Shown here piece by piece: positions 34,531-47,000 of a stretch of DNA of 64,000 nucleotides; the first letter of the stretch is position 1, and each line of letters begins with the position of its first letter. This DNA is from Leptasterias polaris. Its lineage: Eukaryota > Echinodermata > Asteroidea > Forcipulatida > Asteriidae. The DNA lies in assembly GCA_037783415.1 (NCBI GenBank), contig JAZGTN010000003.1, positions 248,001-312,000 on the forward strand, read 5' to 3'. The notes beneath the pieces were generated by a model. It ran no database searches. It was not told the DNA's origin and saw only the letters and a list, made by a program, of their open reading frames with translations. A program made the position numbers and the translations under genes.

Positions 34531-36510
34531 CGAAATAATTTAATTTTTTCAGATAAAAAAAAATCGTCACTTTAGGGGCTCCGTACTATCGCTAATTCGT
34601 CGCACCTCTGACGTCATCTAAAAAAATTGTAAAAACCATACGGTGGCTCTTGTGTACGGCTGAATGGCAAATGTCTTGTTTGCACTCCTTATTAGGAAAA
34701 AGATTCAACGACGCCGAAAATTAATCATAACACCGACCTCCTCCTCCCACGCTGCATGCTCTGTTCGAGGGGCTTTATTAACAGCGCTTGAGTAGACACG
34801 TTTGGTGCTGGGGTTCGGGCAAACAGGGCAACCATTCATTAGTGCATGTTATACATCTTGTCAGCGGGGGTGGGGGGGCTAAAGGGGCAAGGGGGTGTGT
34901 TGAAGGGATCCCCCTGCCCCCAGTCCACGCTTGTTACGTCACTGGAGCTTTGACTAAAGGGTATTGACTGCTGTACGATACAGCCTTTTACCGGGGAAAC
35001 CTTTCAAAGATTTTGGGGACATTTTTGAGAAATGTTTCTATTATTATTCTACAAGGCGAATAATGTTGATCCTTGAGTAAAATTACACAAACTTGTAAAC
35101 ATTGATCACGGTACAGTCATCTTGGTTTTCTCCATGTATCACAAGCCCTCAACGTGGGGCTGGTATAAGAGACAGAATAGTCTAGGTTTTGTTGTGTTAT
35201 TTCATAATGGTATTAATAGTTTTATTTCTGGTGGTAATACTGATTTCCCACGGGCAATAAAGTTATTGAGAAATTAGTTCAGACGTTCATTTCAGTTCAA
35301 CTGTGCATTTATTTCCACACGCAAGAAATCGGTAACACTTAATTGACATTTACTAAACCCCATAAGTGGTTGACTTTCCGCAAACCACTTATTAAATTTT
35401 TTTAATAAAAGATTACAATAGTGATTTATAAAGAATAAAAATAATAATAATGTACACTGAACAAAAGTCAGGCCAGCTGACAAGGTTTTAAGGTAATTCA
35501 GCAAAAATAAAGAGTATTCTGTTATTTCATTAACACGCATTCGAATTTACGCATGTTTCCCTATTTCTTTCCTATAGCTTTGGGTTCTTGTTAGCTATTT
35601 TCGCATTCATTTTCACTTTCATGCACATAATTATATCTTTTTCTCATTCGGGTTCGTTTCAGTGATTGTAGTATTTATAGACATATTAATCATTCTTCAG
35701 TTGAAATTCTACTATCTACTTACACTTGTTGAAATTAAATATTTGACCAGCCTGTTGCTGTTGGCTTTTTTGAAATGATCTTTCCGACCTAATGAACCGT
35801 TGAACGCTCTTATTTAACAAGTGATCGTGAATGTTAAATTGATGAAATTGAATTAGACCTTTTGACTAATGGAATGGAGCATTAATTTTCAAACTAACTT
35901 GTATGAGACGGGTGTTAAACTCAATGAAGTTTTGTTGAAATTCAAGCCAGAAACCTTATAGTAACATCAAAATGAAATTATTACTTTGTCATCTTTTCCC
36001 CAAAAGTCACATATACAAAGAAAACTTTATGTGATATTAGCAAATGATTTGAGCATATTTTGAATTCCAAAATATGAACTTCTTCATTCTGTGTACAAAC
36101 AATTGATTAAATGGATATAACCGTTTCTCAAACTAATAATCTGTTGTACCATCTCAAATGCAAGTTAATAGTTGCATTTGTTGTGCAGCAAATAGTCTGG
36201 AATACTTTTATTTATATAATTATATATATTTGTTTTTACAAGGACAGCACTGAAAGAACTTAAAAAGAAGTCAATCCCCATAATTGTGTTTTTCTAGATT
36301 GTCACTAAAAACAATCGAGCTGTCGTGTGTGTGGGTGTGAGCTTAATAAGAGAGTGCCCTTGTAGGGTCTTTTACACAGTTGAACAATGGACCCCAAAAG
36401 GGAATTCTTTGTTCAACCTGGACCCCATAAGAAAACTCTTTAGAAAAGGCAACGGCAATAGTAGGACCCCACAAACCGGATCCGTAAGGTTGTGGGTGTG
36501 TGCGTGTGTT

Positions 36511-36540
36511 GGGGGGGGGGGGGGGGGGGGGGGGAGGGGG
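36511..36540. repeat. Poly-G tract
   Basis: Run of more than 20 G interrupted once, in spacer of the duplicated segment. Similar G/C runs occur at 42544-42564, 43519-43536, 46261-46279 and 60208-60226. Length in assemblies is unreliable; frames across it are artefacts. Confidence 0.8.
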
Positions 36541-36950
36541 TGTTTGTGTGAGAATTATAAATTCTTTCTGAAAACCCAATCTGCACAGATCAAACATTTT
36601 AAAGACTTAAATCGTTAATTTATTTTCCCGAGAAAACAATGTTTTCGTAATACAATACCTTCGTTAACTTCTGGCACAACTTCAATACGTATGACCGGAT
36701 TATTTTGTGCAAGCCTCATGCGTAAACAAACATTAAACATTCACTTCTATTTTGAAATTTACTTCCATACGGAAACTTATTCCTGTTCGGAAATTGGACC
36801 CGACTGTTCGAAAATTCGCGTGGCAATTTGCAATTTTGTGTGATAAATCTTATCCTAACATACTTCTTAGTTGTTTAGTTGTAGGGCTGACTACCGGTAG
36901 TTTACTTTCAAAAAGTGTGACAGGTCCTCGTTGATTCTTCAAGAGCAACC

Positions 36951-37467
36951 TCAATGTTTGATACTGCGGCCGTTATCCCCGAACTCCGACAGTGACTGGT
37001 ACGTGTGCTCGGCCGAGGCCGCAACCGATGGGGCGACCGATCCTGAAATAGATGGGGCACCCGAGTACGGTGGTGGTGGTCCTGTCGCAGTAGGCGGACG
37101 GAGAGGTTGGTAGTCTCCGGTTGCATAAGCATACTCGTGACTCTCCGGCGGCACCGACGATCGCGACGTCTTCCTTGCCGGTGGTGGGGCGCCGTAGGCA
37201 TACTGGTAGGCCGAAGCTGGGTTGCGGGCTACACTAGGCTCCTTGACCGTGTAGTTGTTCTGGACTTGGTTCTTGGTGTAGCGCCTGGGCATGTTTGATC
37301 CATTGGCATGGTTGGAACCGTACAGGTCCTTAGCGGGGAGTGAGCTTGGGTTCGGCGTGGCTTGAGCATGAACGAAGCCTCCGTTCTCGTTTCCAAAACG
37401 AGGATCGTAGACCGCAGAGTTGCTGTAACCCACGGCATGGGAGTGAGACTGCTGCCTCCGACGATTT
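36951..37467 (-). CDS. Gene B exon 13: cytoplasmic tail and stop
   Basis: Acceptor ttggtag, phase 2, 172 codons to TGA at 36953-36951. Starts [10 protein letters not shown] (stop-transfer charges), then [41 protein letters not shown] and [18 protein letters not shown] fits a class I WW-domain ligand; the two YxxL-like words fit endocytic sorting. An ORF start at 37493 is intronic. A broken paralogue is at 32236-32740. Confidence 0.82.
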
Positions 37468-40400
37468 CTACCAAAATATGGAATAACACACATTAAATAA
37501 ATTGGGGGGGGGAATTTAAATAATTTAATTACAGTTTGGGTTCAAACTAATTAAAACGACCATCAATTCCATTCAGACTGATGGGCAATTCCACGGTAAA
37601 GAGGACACATCCTCAAAATGTAAAAAACGTAAAACACCAGCCAGCAAGTAATCAAAGAAACAATACGATTGTTTTAGCTGAAACCTATTAGGGCAAACCT
37701 TCTAGAAAGTACTCTTTGTATACGTTTTTATGTCGTATCCCAACCAGCCATTGAAGTAACAGCTTAAACGAAGCAGTCAGGTTTATGGCAAGTGTCTTTG
37801 TAAACATGAGTCAGGAGATACTTGCTCATTTGCTATGAATTTAATGTAGTCAGCGCTCTAAATACCGCTGGGCCAGTATTATTCTGGGTCCCAAAGGGCC
37901 TGACCCATTTTTGTGGGTAAATATGTCCCGGAATCCGTTTCAAAGTGACCTAGAAATTCCGGTCAAACTGACGCAGCATTCGAGTTAAACTCAAATCTTT
38001 AAACCAGTTTCCGGGGGTCAGCCTGACCCAGAAATGAATCTCAGGGCCCATGGAATCCGGGATCCGGGTAAACTCTTACCAGGGAAAACCTTTTTCTTGA
38101 GAGCAACCCTTAAAGAGAAGGTTACACGTTGGGTAATCATTCTTAAAATTAATGGCAAAACAAACTTACTTTGGTTAGAAGTACTCTGATAATATAAAGT
38201 ATTTTGAGAATCATTTCACTTCAAAGTAATGTGGTCGAGGTAAAAGATATCAGACTTTATGCCCCAGAAATTTGAATCTGAAAACGTTTCTATCAGAAAT
38301 GTTTCTCAGATTGTGGCAATATCTCAAAAACGCGACCACCTTTTGAAGTGGAATTTTCACGGGTTAGTTTTACTGTATATAGGCCTATCAACATTTATAT
38401 AATTATAGTTAAAACAATCGAACTGTTCCAAAAACCAAAGGTATACTTTTTTCTTTAAAGTGTCCAACTCATTTGTTTATAATTCTAATTTTGTTTTCTT
38501 CTTCATAACTTACGTTGCTCTGCTCACACTGACCATTACAGCGATAACCATCAAAACAATGAACAGAAGAAGAACGCCCCCTATAGAACCACCCAACACA
38601 GCACCTGTAAACAACAACAAAAACAACAACAACTTCGTGATATTGCCTGTAATGAACTAATACTAATTGGTGGTTGATAAAATCAAAGAAACTTGAATGT
38701 TGAGGTAGGACTTAAACAAAATCTCCCATATCAATTATTGATTTGTTTCTATAATGAGTGGCATCAAACTTTACAGGTATGGCCATTGTTAATAGACCGA
38801 TCCATTAAGCCCCGCCTCCTTACGAGTTGACCAATCACAGCCGTGAAACCCGATCACCATTAGTGCAAAGATCACCAAACGGCTCAAATGGTGATCAGAT
38901 TTCGCGGTTGTGATTGGTCAAAGAGAAATGGGCGTGGCTTAATGGATCGGTGTATTCTCGGGACTGCGTGTATTTACAAAAAAAACAGACTCCTTGCATT
39001 GGCCTCCATCGCCGAGGTCAAATTATGCAAATGTGCACGTGTGTACGCGCCGCGCACAACTCTCAGCCAATGATAGGTGTTCATTGACCTCAGTAAGGTC
39101 GCTGTTTGTGCCTGTGATGTAATAATTATACAAGGGGTCTATTGAACAGAAACAATAGGAATTTTCGATACCTTTTGTGTTGTGGTGTTTATAGACATTA
39201 TGCATATGACGTCATTTGAGTAGGGCGCCCTCACCTAGAGGTCAAAAGGAAGATGCTCATTGGCCAGTCTTGTGCGCCGCGCGTACAAATCAGCGCGTTT
39301 CCATTGTTTCATCACCAGTTTACCTCTAAGATGGCGGCTTGGTGACGTCAATGCATAAGGTCTATTATAGATTTCAGGCATATTGGTAACATATTAATGA
39401 AAACAGTGTAAAGAAAACTTACCGATCGAAGACCCAGTATTTGCAGGAGTGTCAGGGGCACGATCTTCTGTAGCTAAATTATAATTGTATATAATTTGTT
39501 ATTTTTTTTCTAGAAGTGCCGAGGTTAAAATATAGAAAGGTTCACGTGTGTGTACGCGCTGTGCCCAACTACTCAGCCAATGATAAGTGTCCATTCGCTG
39601 TTTGTGCTTGTGATGTCATAATTATACAAGGGGTCTATTGAACAAGAACATTGGGAATTTACCGGTACCTGATGTGTGTGTTTCCTTTAGCATTAAAAAC
39701 CTGAAGTTTTATTCAAAAAGTATAAAGAAAACTTACCGATCGAAGACCCAGTAGTAGCAGGAGTGTCAGGGGCAATAACTTCTGTAACAAAATTACAATT
39801 GTGTATAATTGTTATTATTTTATAGATTTGTTTTGTTGGATTACACTATGTGCAGCTTGCAATAGGAACATTCGCTAATTGTTTGTATAGAGTCATGTGT
39901 TACCTTTGTTCTGGCACCTGTCTCCGTTCCAGCCGCTATTGCATCTACAGTACTGATCCCCGCTGGTTTTCAGTCGACATTCACCATAGTCACCGCACTG
40001 AAGTGTGCAGTCCGGCACTGAAAGTTGACAGAGAAGCACACAATAATCTTAATTCGTTTTTACATTCAGATATTTTTTTCTGACAGGACTATTTGACTCA
40101 TTTTGTTTTCATCAGCAGCATCACTTTGGTACTTCATTTGATGCTTTCGATCAAAGTACAGAAACATTGAGTTGTTACACTGCACCGTCTCTGTCCAGAA
40201 GCATCACCGACCCATTCATGTACACATTGTTACAGTAAACCTAACTGTTTTGTATCTCGATCCACCAGGCAAAGTTTCGAATCATAGTTACATTTAATAG
40301 GAATGGCGGCAAAAGAGTCAACAGAGTTTTGACATATGAGCGAATTATTGCTGTCTGACAAGAGTCTCTTTGATTTGTTAAAGGTTCCAACGGAGATCGG

Positions 40401-43400
40401 ATGACTGACGTGTCAAATACTCAAGATGAACAACATCTGCTGTGTGGACATGGAGATTGGAGGTTTGTTTGTCTGCCTTGGATGAGAGCAGAAGACGATT
40501 TTAAAAAGATGGTGCTGGACAAGACAAAAGGTAAATGTCGATGATGACATATTTACAACATGAACATTTTGGCCACACCGATATGAAGTGCTTTCTTCTG
40601 AAGACGATTAGAGCATACTGATCGAAACACCAAGTTGTTACAACACCGGTTCCATACAAAACCACCAGGACTTATAGAGCAATTCATGTACACAGTGTTA
40701 GCGCACACCTTAACTAGATTGTTTCTCTACCATGCAATTTTTTGTTCTACTTATGTTAAAAGGAATGTTTACCTTTGGCAATTTTTTATTCTAAAAATTA
40801 ATGACTATATAAAGAGTTACTTGGTAAAGAACACTGGAAAGCGTAGTTTGGTTTTAGAGACGGCGGTAATTTTTCAACCCAAAATTTGAATCTGTGAAAG
40901 GCTTCAGGCATCTGAAAGCACACAATTCTATGCAACTTCGATGACCAATTTAGTCCAATTTTTCACATGTTTGTTATTTTATGCGTATGTTGGGATACAC
41001 CAAGTGTAGATACTGGTCTTTGACAGTTACCACAAGCCTTTAAAATAAATGAGAGATAAACTTAATAGCTGAGAAAGAGAGGGTCTTGATCGACTGATTG
41101 TTCAAAATGAAGTACACAGCTACAACCAACTACATCTATACACTGCCATTGTCTTTGTCATGTTGCCTGAGTGTAGCTGTTCTACTGATACTTATTCTTA
41201 AAGAATCTCTACAAGACTCAGAATATTTTCCTTCCCATGCAGCCTTGACTTTGTTGACATTTATTCTAATGAGAAAAGAAACATAATTGTCTGTTATGGA
41301 TAATGGTCTGTCCTTCATGGATGGCAGTTACTGATCTAAACCTTTGTGTTCTATAGAGTCAATTTCTAAAGTTGTCAGGACAGTTTAAAAGTTGACATTG
41401 CTTCAACAAACCTGGTGCCTCTGTCACCGTGTGATGCTTTGGTGTTGAACACCGTCTCCCTTCCCAGCTAGGAGTGCAGGCACAATGTGGATCGGATTCG
41501 TCAATGTAGCAACTCCCACCGTTTTCACAATAGTCCAGGCAAAATGGATAATAAATCGCTGTTAAAACAAAAAATAACCATGAGCCATGAGCCATTATTA
41601 TTTTTTGCATATAATTTTATATGATGAGCAATTGTTGTCTGACAAAAGTCGTTAAACTTGTTGAAGGTTGCAAGGGAGGAAAATGAGTGACATGGCAAAA
41701 GAACTCAATATGAACAAATACTGATGTGTCAACATGAAGATTGGAGGGGGGTGGCGTTGTCTGCCCGGGTACAGAGAACAGAATAATCTTGACGCCAAGT
41801 AATAATCTGTCGTGGGGGTCGCTGTGAAGTATTTAAAAGAGCAAACTTTGCGGGGGAAAAAATCACTTGTTTTCATAAAACGAAACAAAACATTGTGTTT
41901 GATGCAGAGACAACAATAATGTGTGACCACAGAGGTTTGTGTAAATTTGTCTGTATATACACCCAAACTAAACAGTGCACTCCTTGTCCAATAATGTCCA
42001 TCATATCTAGGCTAACAGATTTGGGGCGATTAGGCGAAAATCGTGTAACTTGGCCATTATGCTTACATTCTGTGCAGTTTGCACCAAAGTACTCGGTGGT
42101 GCAGTGGCAGTAGTAGTTATCCCCGTATGTCTCGCATGTTCCACCGTTGGCACATGGCGTGTGCTGATTATTACAAGGCATGCTGGAAGTTATCGCTGCA
42201 TCAAAAACGAGAACAAATTCAAGTACAACGTAAAGGAACAATTCGCAATGAAATTAGAATATGCTCGGTTTGCCCGAGGTGGAACTGTGATTCGAATGAT
42301 CGTTCTCATTTTCAGAGTTGTTTCGAAGACCTCTGTTCTACTCGTAAACTCTAAAAACGTCTGGAGTCAGAATCGACCCGGGTCCGGGTCCAATGAGGCA
42401 AGACCCATTGCTGGGTCGGTATGACCCGGAATCCGTTTCAAAATGACCCATGCAAGAGTCAAAAAGAGGCAGAATCCGATTCAATCCCATTTTTAAACTA
42501 CCAATAAAATATATATATATATTTTTTTTTTTAGTTTTTTTTTGAGGGGGGGGGGGGGGGGGGGTCGTCAGGATTTTGCCACCCGGGCTAATACTTACCC
42601 ATTTCACAATACAAGCCGTCATATCCCGATGGACACCTGCATACTTTGAATCCAGGCTCGGCGGTGTCATCGCAAGTGCCTCCATTCAGGCACGGATCAT
42701 TGTCCGCGCAGTCATTATTATCGTCGGTGTCTTTGGCAATGAACAATAAAGAAAACCATCATAAATACAACTGAAATGTTTTGATGGGGTTAGGCGCCGT
42801 TGTGGAAGACATTATATATTGTTTCAGCACGAAACTTAGCATGTGATGGGATTGCCACTATTTTACAAGCCACTTGGAGGCAACCGGCTGCACCGGATTG
42901 AAAAGGAACACCTCTGTAGCTCAGGAGAAATTGTGTAAAGTTGGTTTACTGCTCCTGAGAAAATTTTGTGAGCATTGAAATGTTTTCATTTCCTTGAGTT
43001 GCCCGGTAAGCTACCGGTTGTCTATAAATGTCCTCGTGCGACGCAACCCTTAGTTAAAATGCTCAAATTGTGTCAAGTTGTTGGCATCTGAAATTCAGAC
43101 TGTTATGTGCTAAAGCAACTGTGAATATGAGTTCTACTGGAATAGTGTCGACGATGACGGGTTGGACAACATTTCAAAAGTAAAGACTTTTTGCTCGGTT
43201 TTCTGAAAGAAATCAGCACTTGCTGCATCTTTATACAAAAGAAGAAGACAAACAGGCAAACAGTCAGAGTCAGACGAACAAACACTCACTCACCAATCAT
43301 ACAGTCTGGGCCCGTAACTCCGGCAACACACACGCAGTGGACGACACCCAAAATGGCCACACAATCGTGGGACTCGGGACACTGCACAGTCGAACATGGA

Positions 43401-44045
43401 TCAATATGATCTGAAAACATCAAAGACAGATCAGTTGCAAAATCTTTATTAAATTTCCAGGGAAAATTTGTCTTTTTGTAATATTTTACATTTCACAAAA
43501 ACAATCTGTGGCAGATCGGGGGGGGGGGGGGGGGGGATCTAGTAAATTTCAATTTAACATTCATGTTATTCTGTTGTTGTTGTTGTTTATGTGGATTTTT
43601 GACGTGAAAGTTATTCAGTTCGATGTTACTTGTATTTTTGGTCAACTGCTATGTGAAAGGTTGTATTCGATTGGTAATGCTGACAAGGTAGTCACAGACG
43701 GTGTTCTTGTTTTGTGTGATCAGTCAAATACATTAAAAATACATTTAAACAAAAATAAGAAACCTGTACAAATTTGGGCTTAATCCATTTTACGAGTCAG
43801 GAGAAAACATTGAATAACCGTGCACAATTTTCAGCATGTAAACACATTTGTCCTTCAATTTGGTTGTAACAACCGAAACCAGCTGTTGTGTTTGTTAGGC
43901 TTTCATCTTCAGTTTTCTCGAATATGACTTTATTTTAAGTCAGAGGGAAATATTTGTATACAGGAATAATATTTTAGTATGAACTGAATAATCAGTAAGC
44001 TTCGACAGTGTTGTAGTCGAGACCTTGGAGGTCGAGACCTTGGAG

Positions 44046-44078
<33 letters not shown>

Positions 44079-47000
44079 TGGAGGTCCGATAAAATAAAAC
44101 AATTATGTATTTATTCTTACCAATCCCAATAACTTTAAAGTGACACTTTTACTATTTTTTTTATTTGAACGACTTCGTCGTTGTGCAAACATTTGTAACG
44201 TCACATTTAAAATGAAATCATTGCCGATAATGTGACTTATTTTTACTAGTATTTTTTGAAGTTTTTCAAGTTCAATTATCAGGGGCGCAATATAAATTTT
44301 AAATATTCTTAAAATATTATTATTATCAGAAAGAGTGTCTTCTTTGCAATTATACATTTGATGTCTGGGTCAAAGAACGTGCGTCTGTTAATTATATCAT
44401 TTGATGTCTGGGTCAAAGAACGTGCGTCTGTTAATTATATCATTTGATGTCTGGGTCAAAGAACGTGCGTCTGTTAATTATATCATTTGATGTCTGGGTC
44501 AAAGAACGTGCGTCTGTTAATTATATCATTTGATGTCTGGGTCAAAGAACGTGCGTCTGTTAATTATATAATTTGATGTCTGGGTCAAAGAACGTGCGTC
44601 TGTTAATTATATCATTTGATGTCTGGGTCAAAGAACGTGCGTCTGTTAATTATATCATTTGATGTCTGGGTCAAAGAACGTGCGTCTGTTAATTATATCA
44701 TTTGTGCTTATTCCCTTACCACATTCATCGCCACTAAACCCTGGTGCACAATCACAGAGAGGAAAATCTTCGTAGGTGTAACATGTGCCTCCATTCCTAC
44801 ACGTATAAGTGCTACAGCTTGATGGTGTACCACCTAAAAAAAAACAATCGTGTTCGATATTTTATTCAGAAAGTATGCAACTCGCAAGCAATCATTGAAA
44901 CTTGGCAGAGCTCCGTAGTTATGCAGCGCGAGTAAACATGAAATGGGTAGCCAAGCGAAACGAGTTATTGTCTGGCTCTTTGGTACACGGCTGTGCCTGG
45001 TACGGGGTATTCGCTTGTCAAGCCAGGGTCTGAACTGCCATCACCCACTAATTCCCTTCAAACTATCACCGACAGCTGAATGCGAAGGTTGGAAAAAAAA
45101 CATTTACTATAATTGTATAATCAAGCTTAAAGGCAAAGAATACATTTGGTTTTTGGAACTGTTCGATTGTTTCAATCCTACATAAATATAGATATAATTA
45201 TACAATAAAACTCACCTGTGAAAATTTCTTTCGAAAGATGGTCGCGTTTTTGAGATATCGCCGAAAATCCGGAGAAAATATCTCCATGCAGGAAGAATAA
45301 TCCCTAACAGGAATTCACAATATGAGAAGCGTTTCTGACAGAAACGCTTCTCATATTCAAGTTTCGGGGACAAAAAGTGCATTCTTTCTACATACCACTT
45401 TACTTCGAAGTGAAATGCTTCTCAAAATGCTTTATACTATCGAAAGCTTTTATTGCCATTAATGTTAAGAGTGACTACCAAACGTATACCTTCCCTTTAA
45501 GATAACATTTTTAAAAGGTAATTACGAATTATACCCAACAAACAAATACACTGTGCATTTCTGGATGATTTCTCATGAAAACTTTTTTCTGATTTGACCC
45601 AAAACATTTAGATTTATACAATGCAGCTTTTATTTAAGGTAAAGAAATTCGCCACTGATAAGTGGTAGTTAATTAAACCAAACAATTTAAAACTAATTTG
45701 TGCAGATCCCGACAAAATGTCACGTCCTTAGCCATGCATGCTCAGACATGTTTGTGTGTAACATGTGTTTTGTGCATATTATGCAAAACTGAGGGTGATT
45801 TTCGTCAAACATTCTGTTAATTTTGTTGTTTAATGCCTTTGGCGAAAATCTGACCATGCAACTATAAAGATACAATCCCACAAGAACCCAATTTATTGAC
45901 CCTGTCTACCACAGAATTCCACACCTACAGCCCGCAGAACCATTCGCTTTTATACAGTACACCGTAAAGCCAAAATTGGGAAGGAACTAACAGTCTGTGT
46001 CCCTTCTTTCGTAACGGTAAAATTAGTATTCAAATCAAAGGGGAAACAAAACCTGAATAGTTACCAATTTCGCAGTTGAGCCCACTCCATCCTTCCTGAC
46101 ATAGACAAAAAGTGTCAGGCCTTAAGCTCGTGACGTCGGGGAGACATATTCCACCGTTTTGACAAGGGCTGTCGTTGCACGGGTTTTCAAATTCTGATTG
46201 CAAAAACGAAAATAAAAGGGGAAAAACAGCCAGAGATTACATTTTAATCTCGGAAGTTTCCCCCCCCCCCCCCCCCCCCTCAACAAGTGCTTTCAATTTC
46301 CAATTAACCCTTAAAGGCCCTGTACACTATTGGTAAGATCGAAAAACACAATAGTTCACAGATTCACACATAACTTACATGATTTAAAGTAAGTAATGGT
46401 AGAAAGGGTTCCTTAAAATATTTCTGCCTAAAATGCTATCGTTTCTGAGAAATGAGTAAAACCATCGTTTTTATCGCGCGCGATAATAAACTCGATGTTT
46501 GAAAAACAGAAAATACATAAGATCTCTTTTCACTATTTTCTCGTGACCTCGATGACCAATTGAGCTCAAATTTTCACAGGTTTGTTATTTCATGTATGTG
46601 GTTGATTGCACAAAACATGAACACTGTCTGTGATTATTTTGTCAGCTCTGCCAATCCTATATAATACCTTTAAGGTTATCTTTTATTTAGTTCTTCTAAT
46701 ATATTTGTGGCAATGAAACCGAGGATCCCTCATAAGTGAACTGTAGCTCGCAAGCCTAAGTAAACCTGTATACAAGGATGCTTGCAATGAACCAGAAACA
46801 CCGGGGTTAACCCCTACTTTCCGCAAAAATTGTTCTGGTTACTTTCATGTGCACTACCATTACTGGTACACAGGACCTACGGCTTAAAGTTCATCCTAAT
46901 AACAAAGCAATTATGGTAAAGTATCTTGCTCAAGAATACAAGTGCCAAGACCGGGACTAGAACCCACATTCTGCTGATCAGAAACATCAGAGCTTGAGAC

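Larger units (their letters stand above)
34868..38450. repeat. Segmental duplication, copy 2 (blocks X and Y joined)
   Basis: X (34868-35690) and Y (35690-38450) are contiguous here, while in copy 1 they are separated by 4.2 kb. This copy holds the intact gene B tail exon. It keeps empty sites for the 1475-bp element and the 213-bp MITE. Confidence 0.82.

Noticed and set aside
36325..36618. 97-codon ORF with poly-Gly
   Set aside because: Caused by the G-tract in non-coding spacer.
37229..37489. 86-codon ORF beginning [12 protein letters not shown]
   Set aside because: Alternative frame of the gene B tail exon, conserved in the pseudogene only because the DNA is duplicated.
41873..42241. Separate EGF gene starting at Met 42241
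   Set aside because: The Met is upstream of a good acceptor; the exon fits the gene B series in phase.
44360..44703. CRISPR-like direct repeats
   Set aside because: Units are contiguous with no unique spacers, in an intron of an animal gene; a plain minisatellite.
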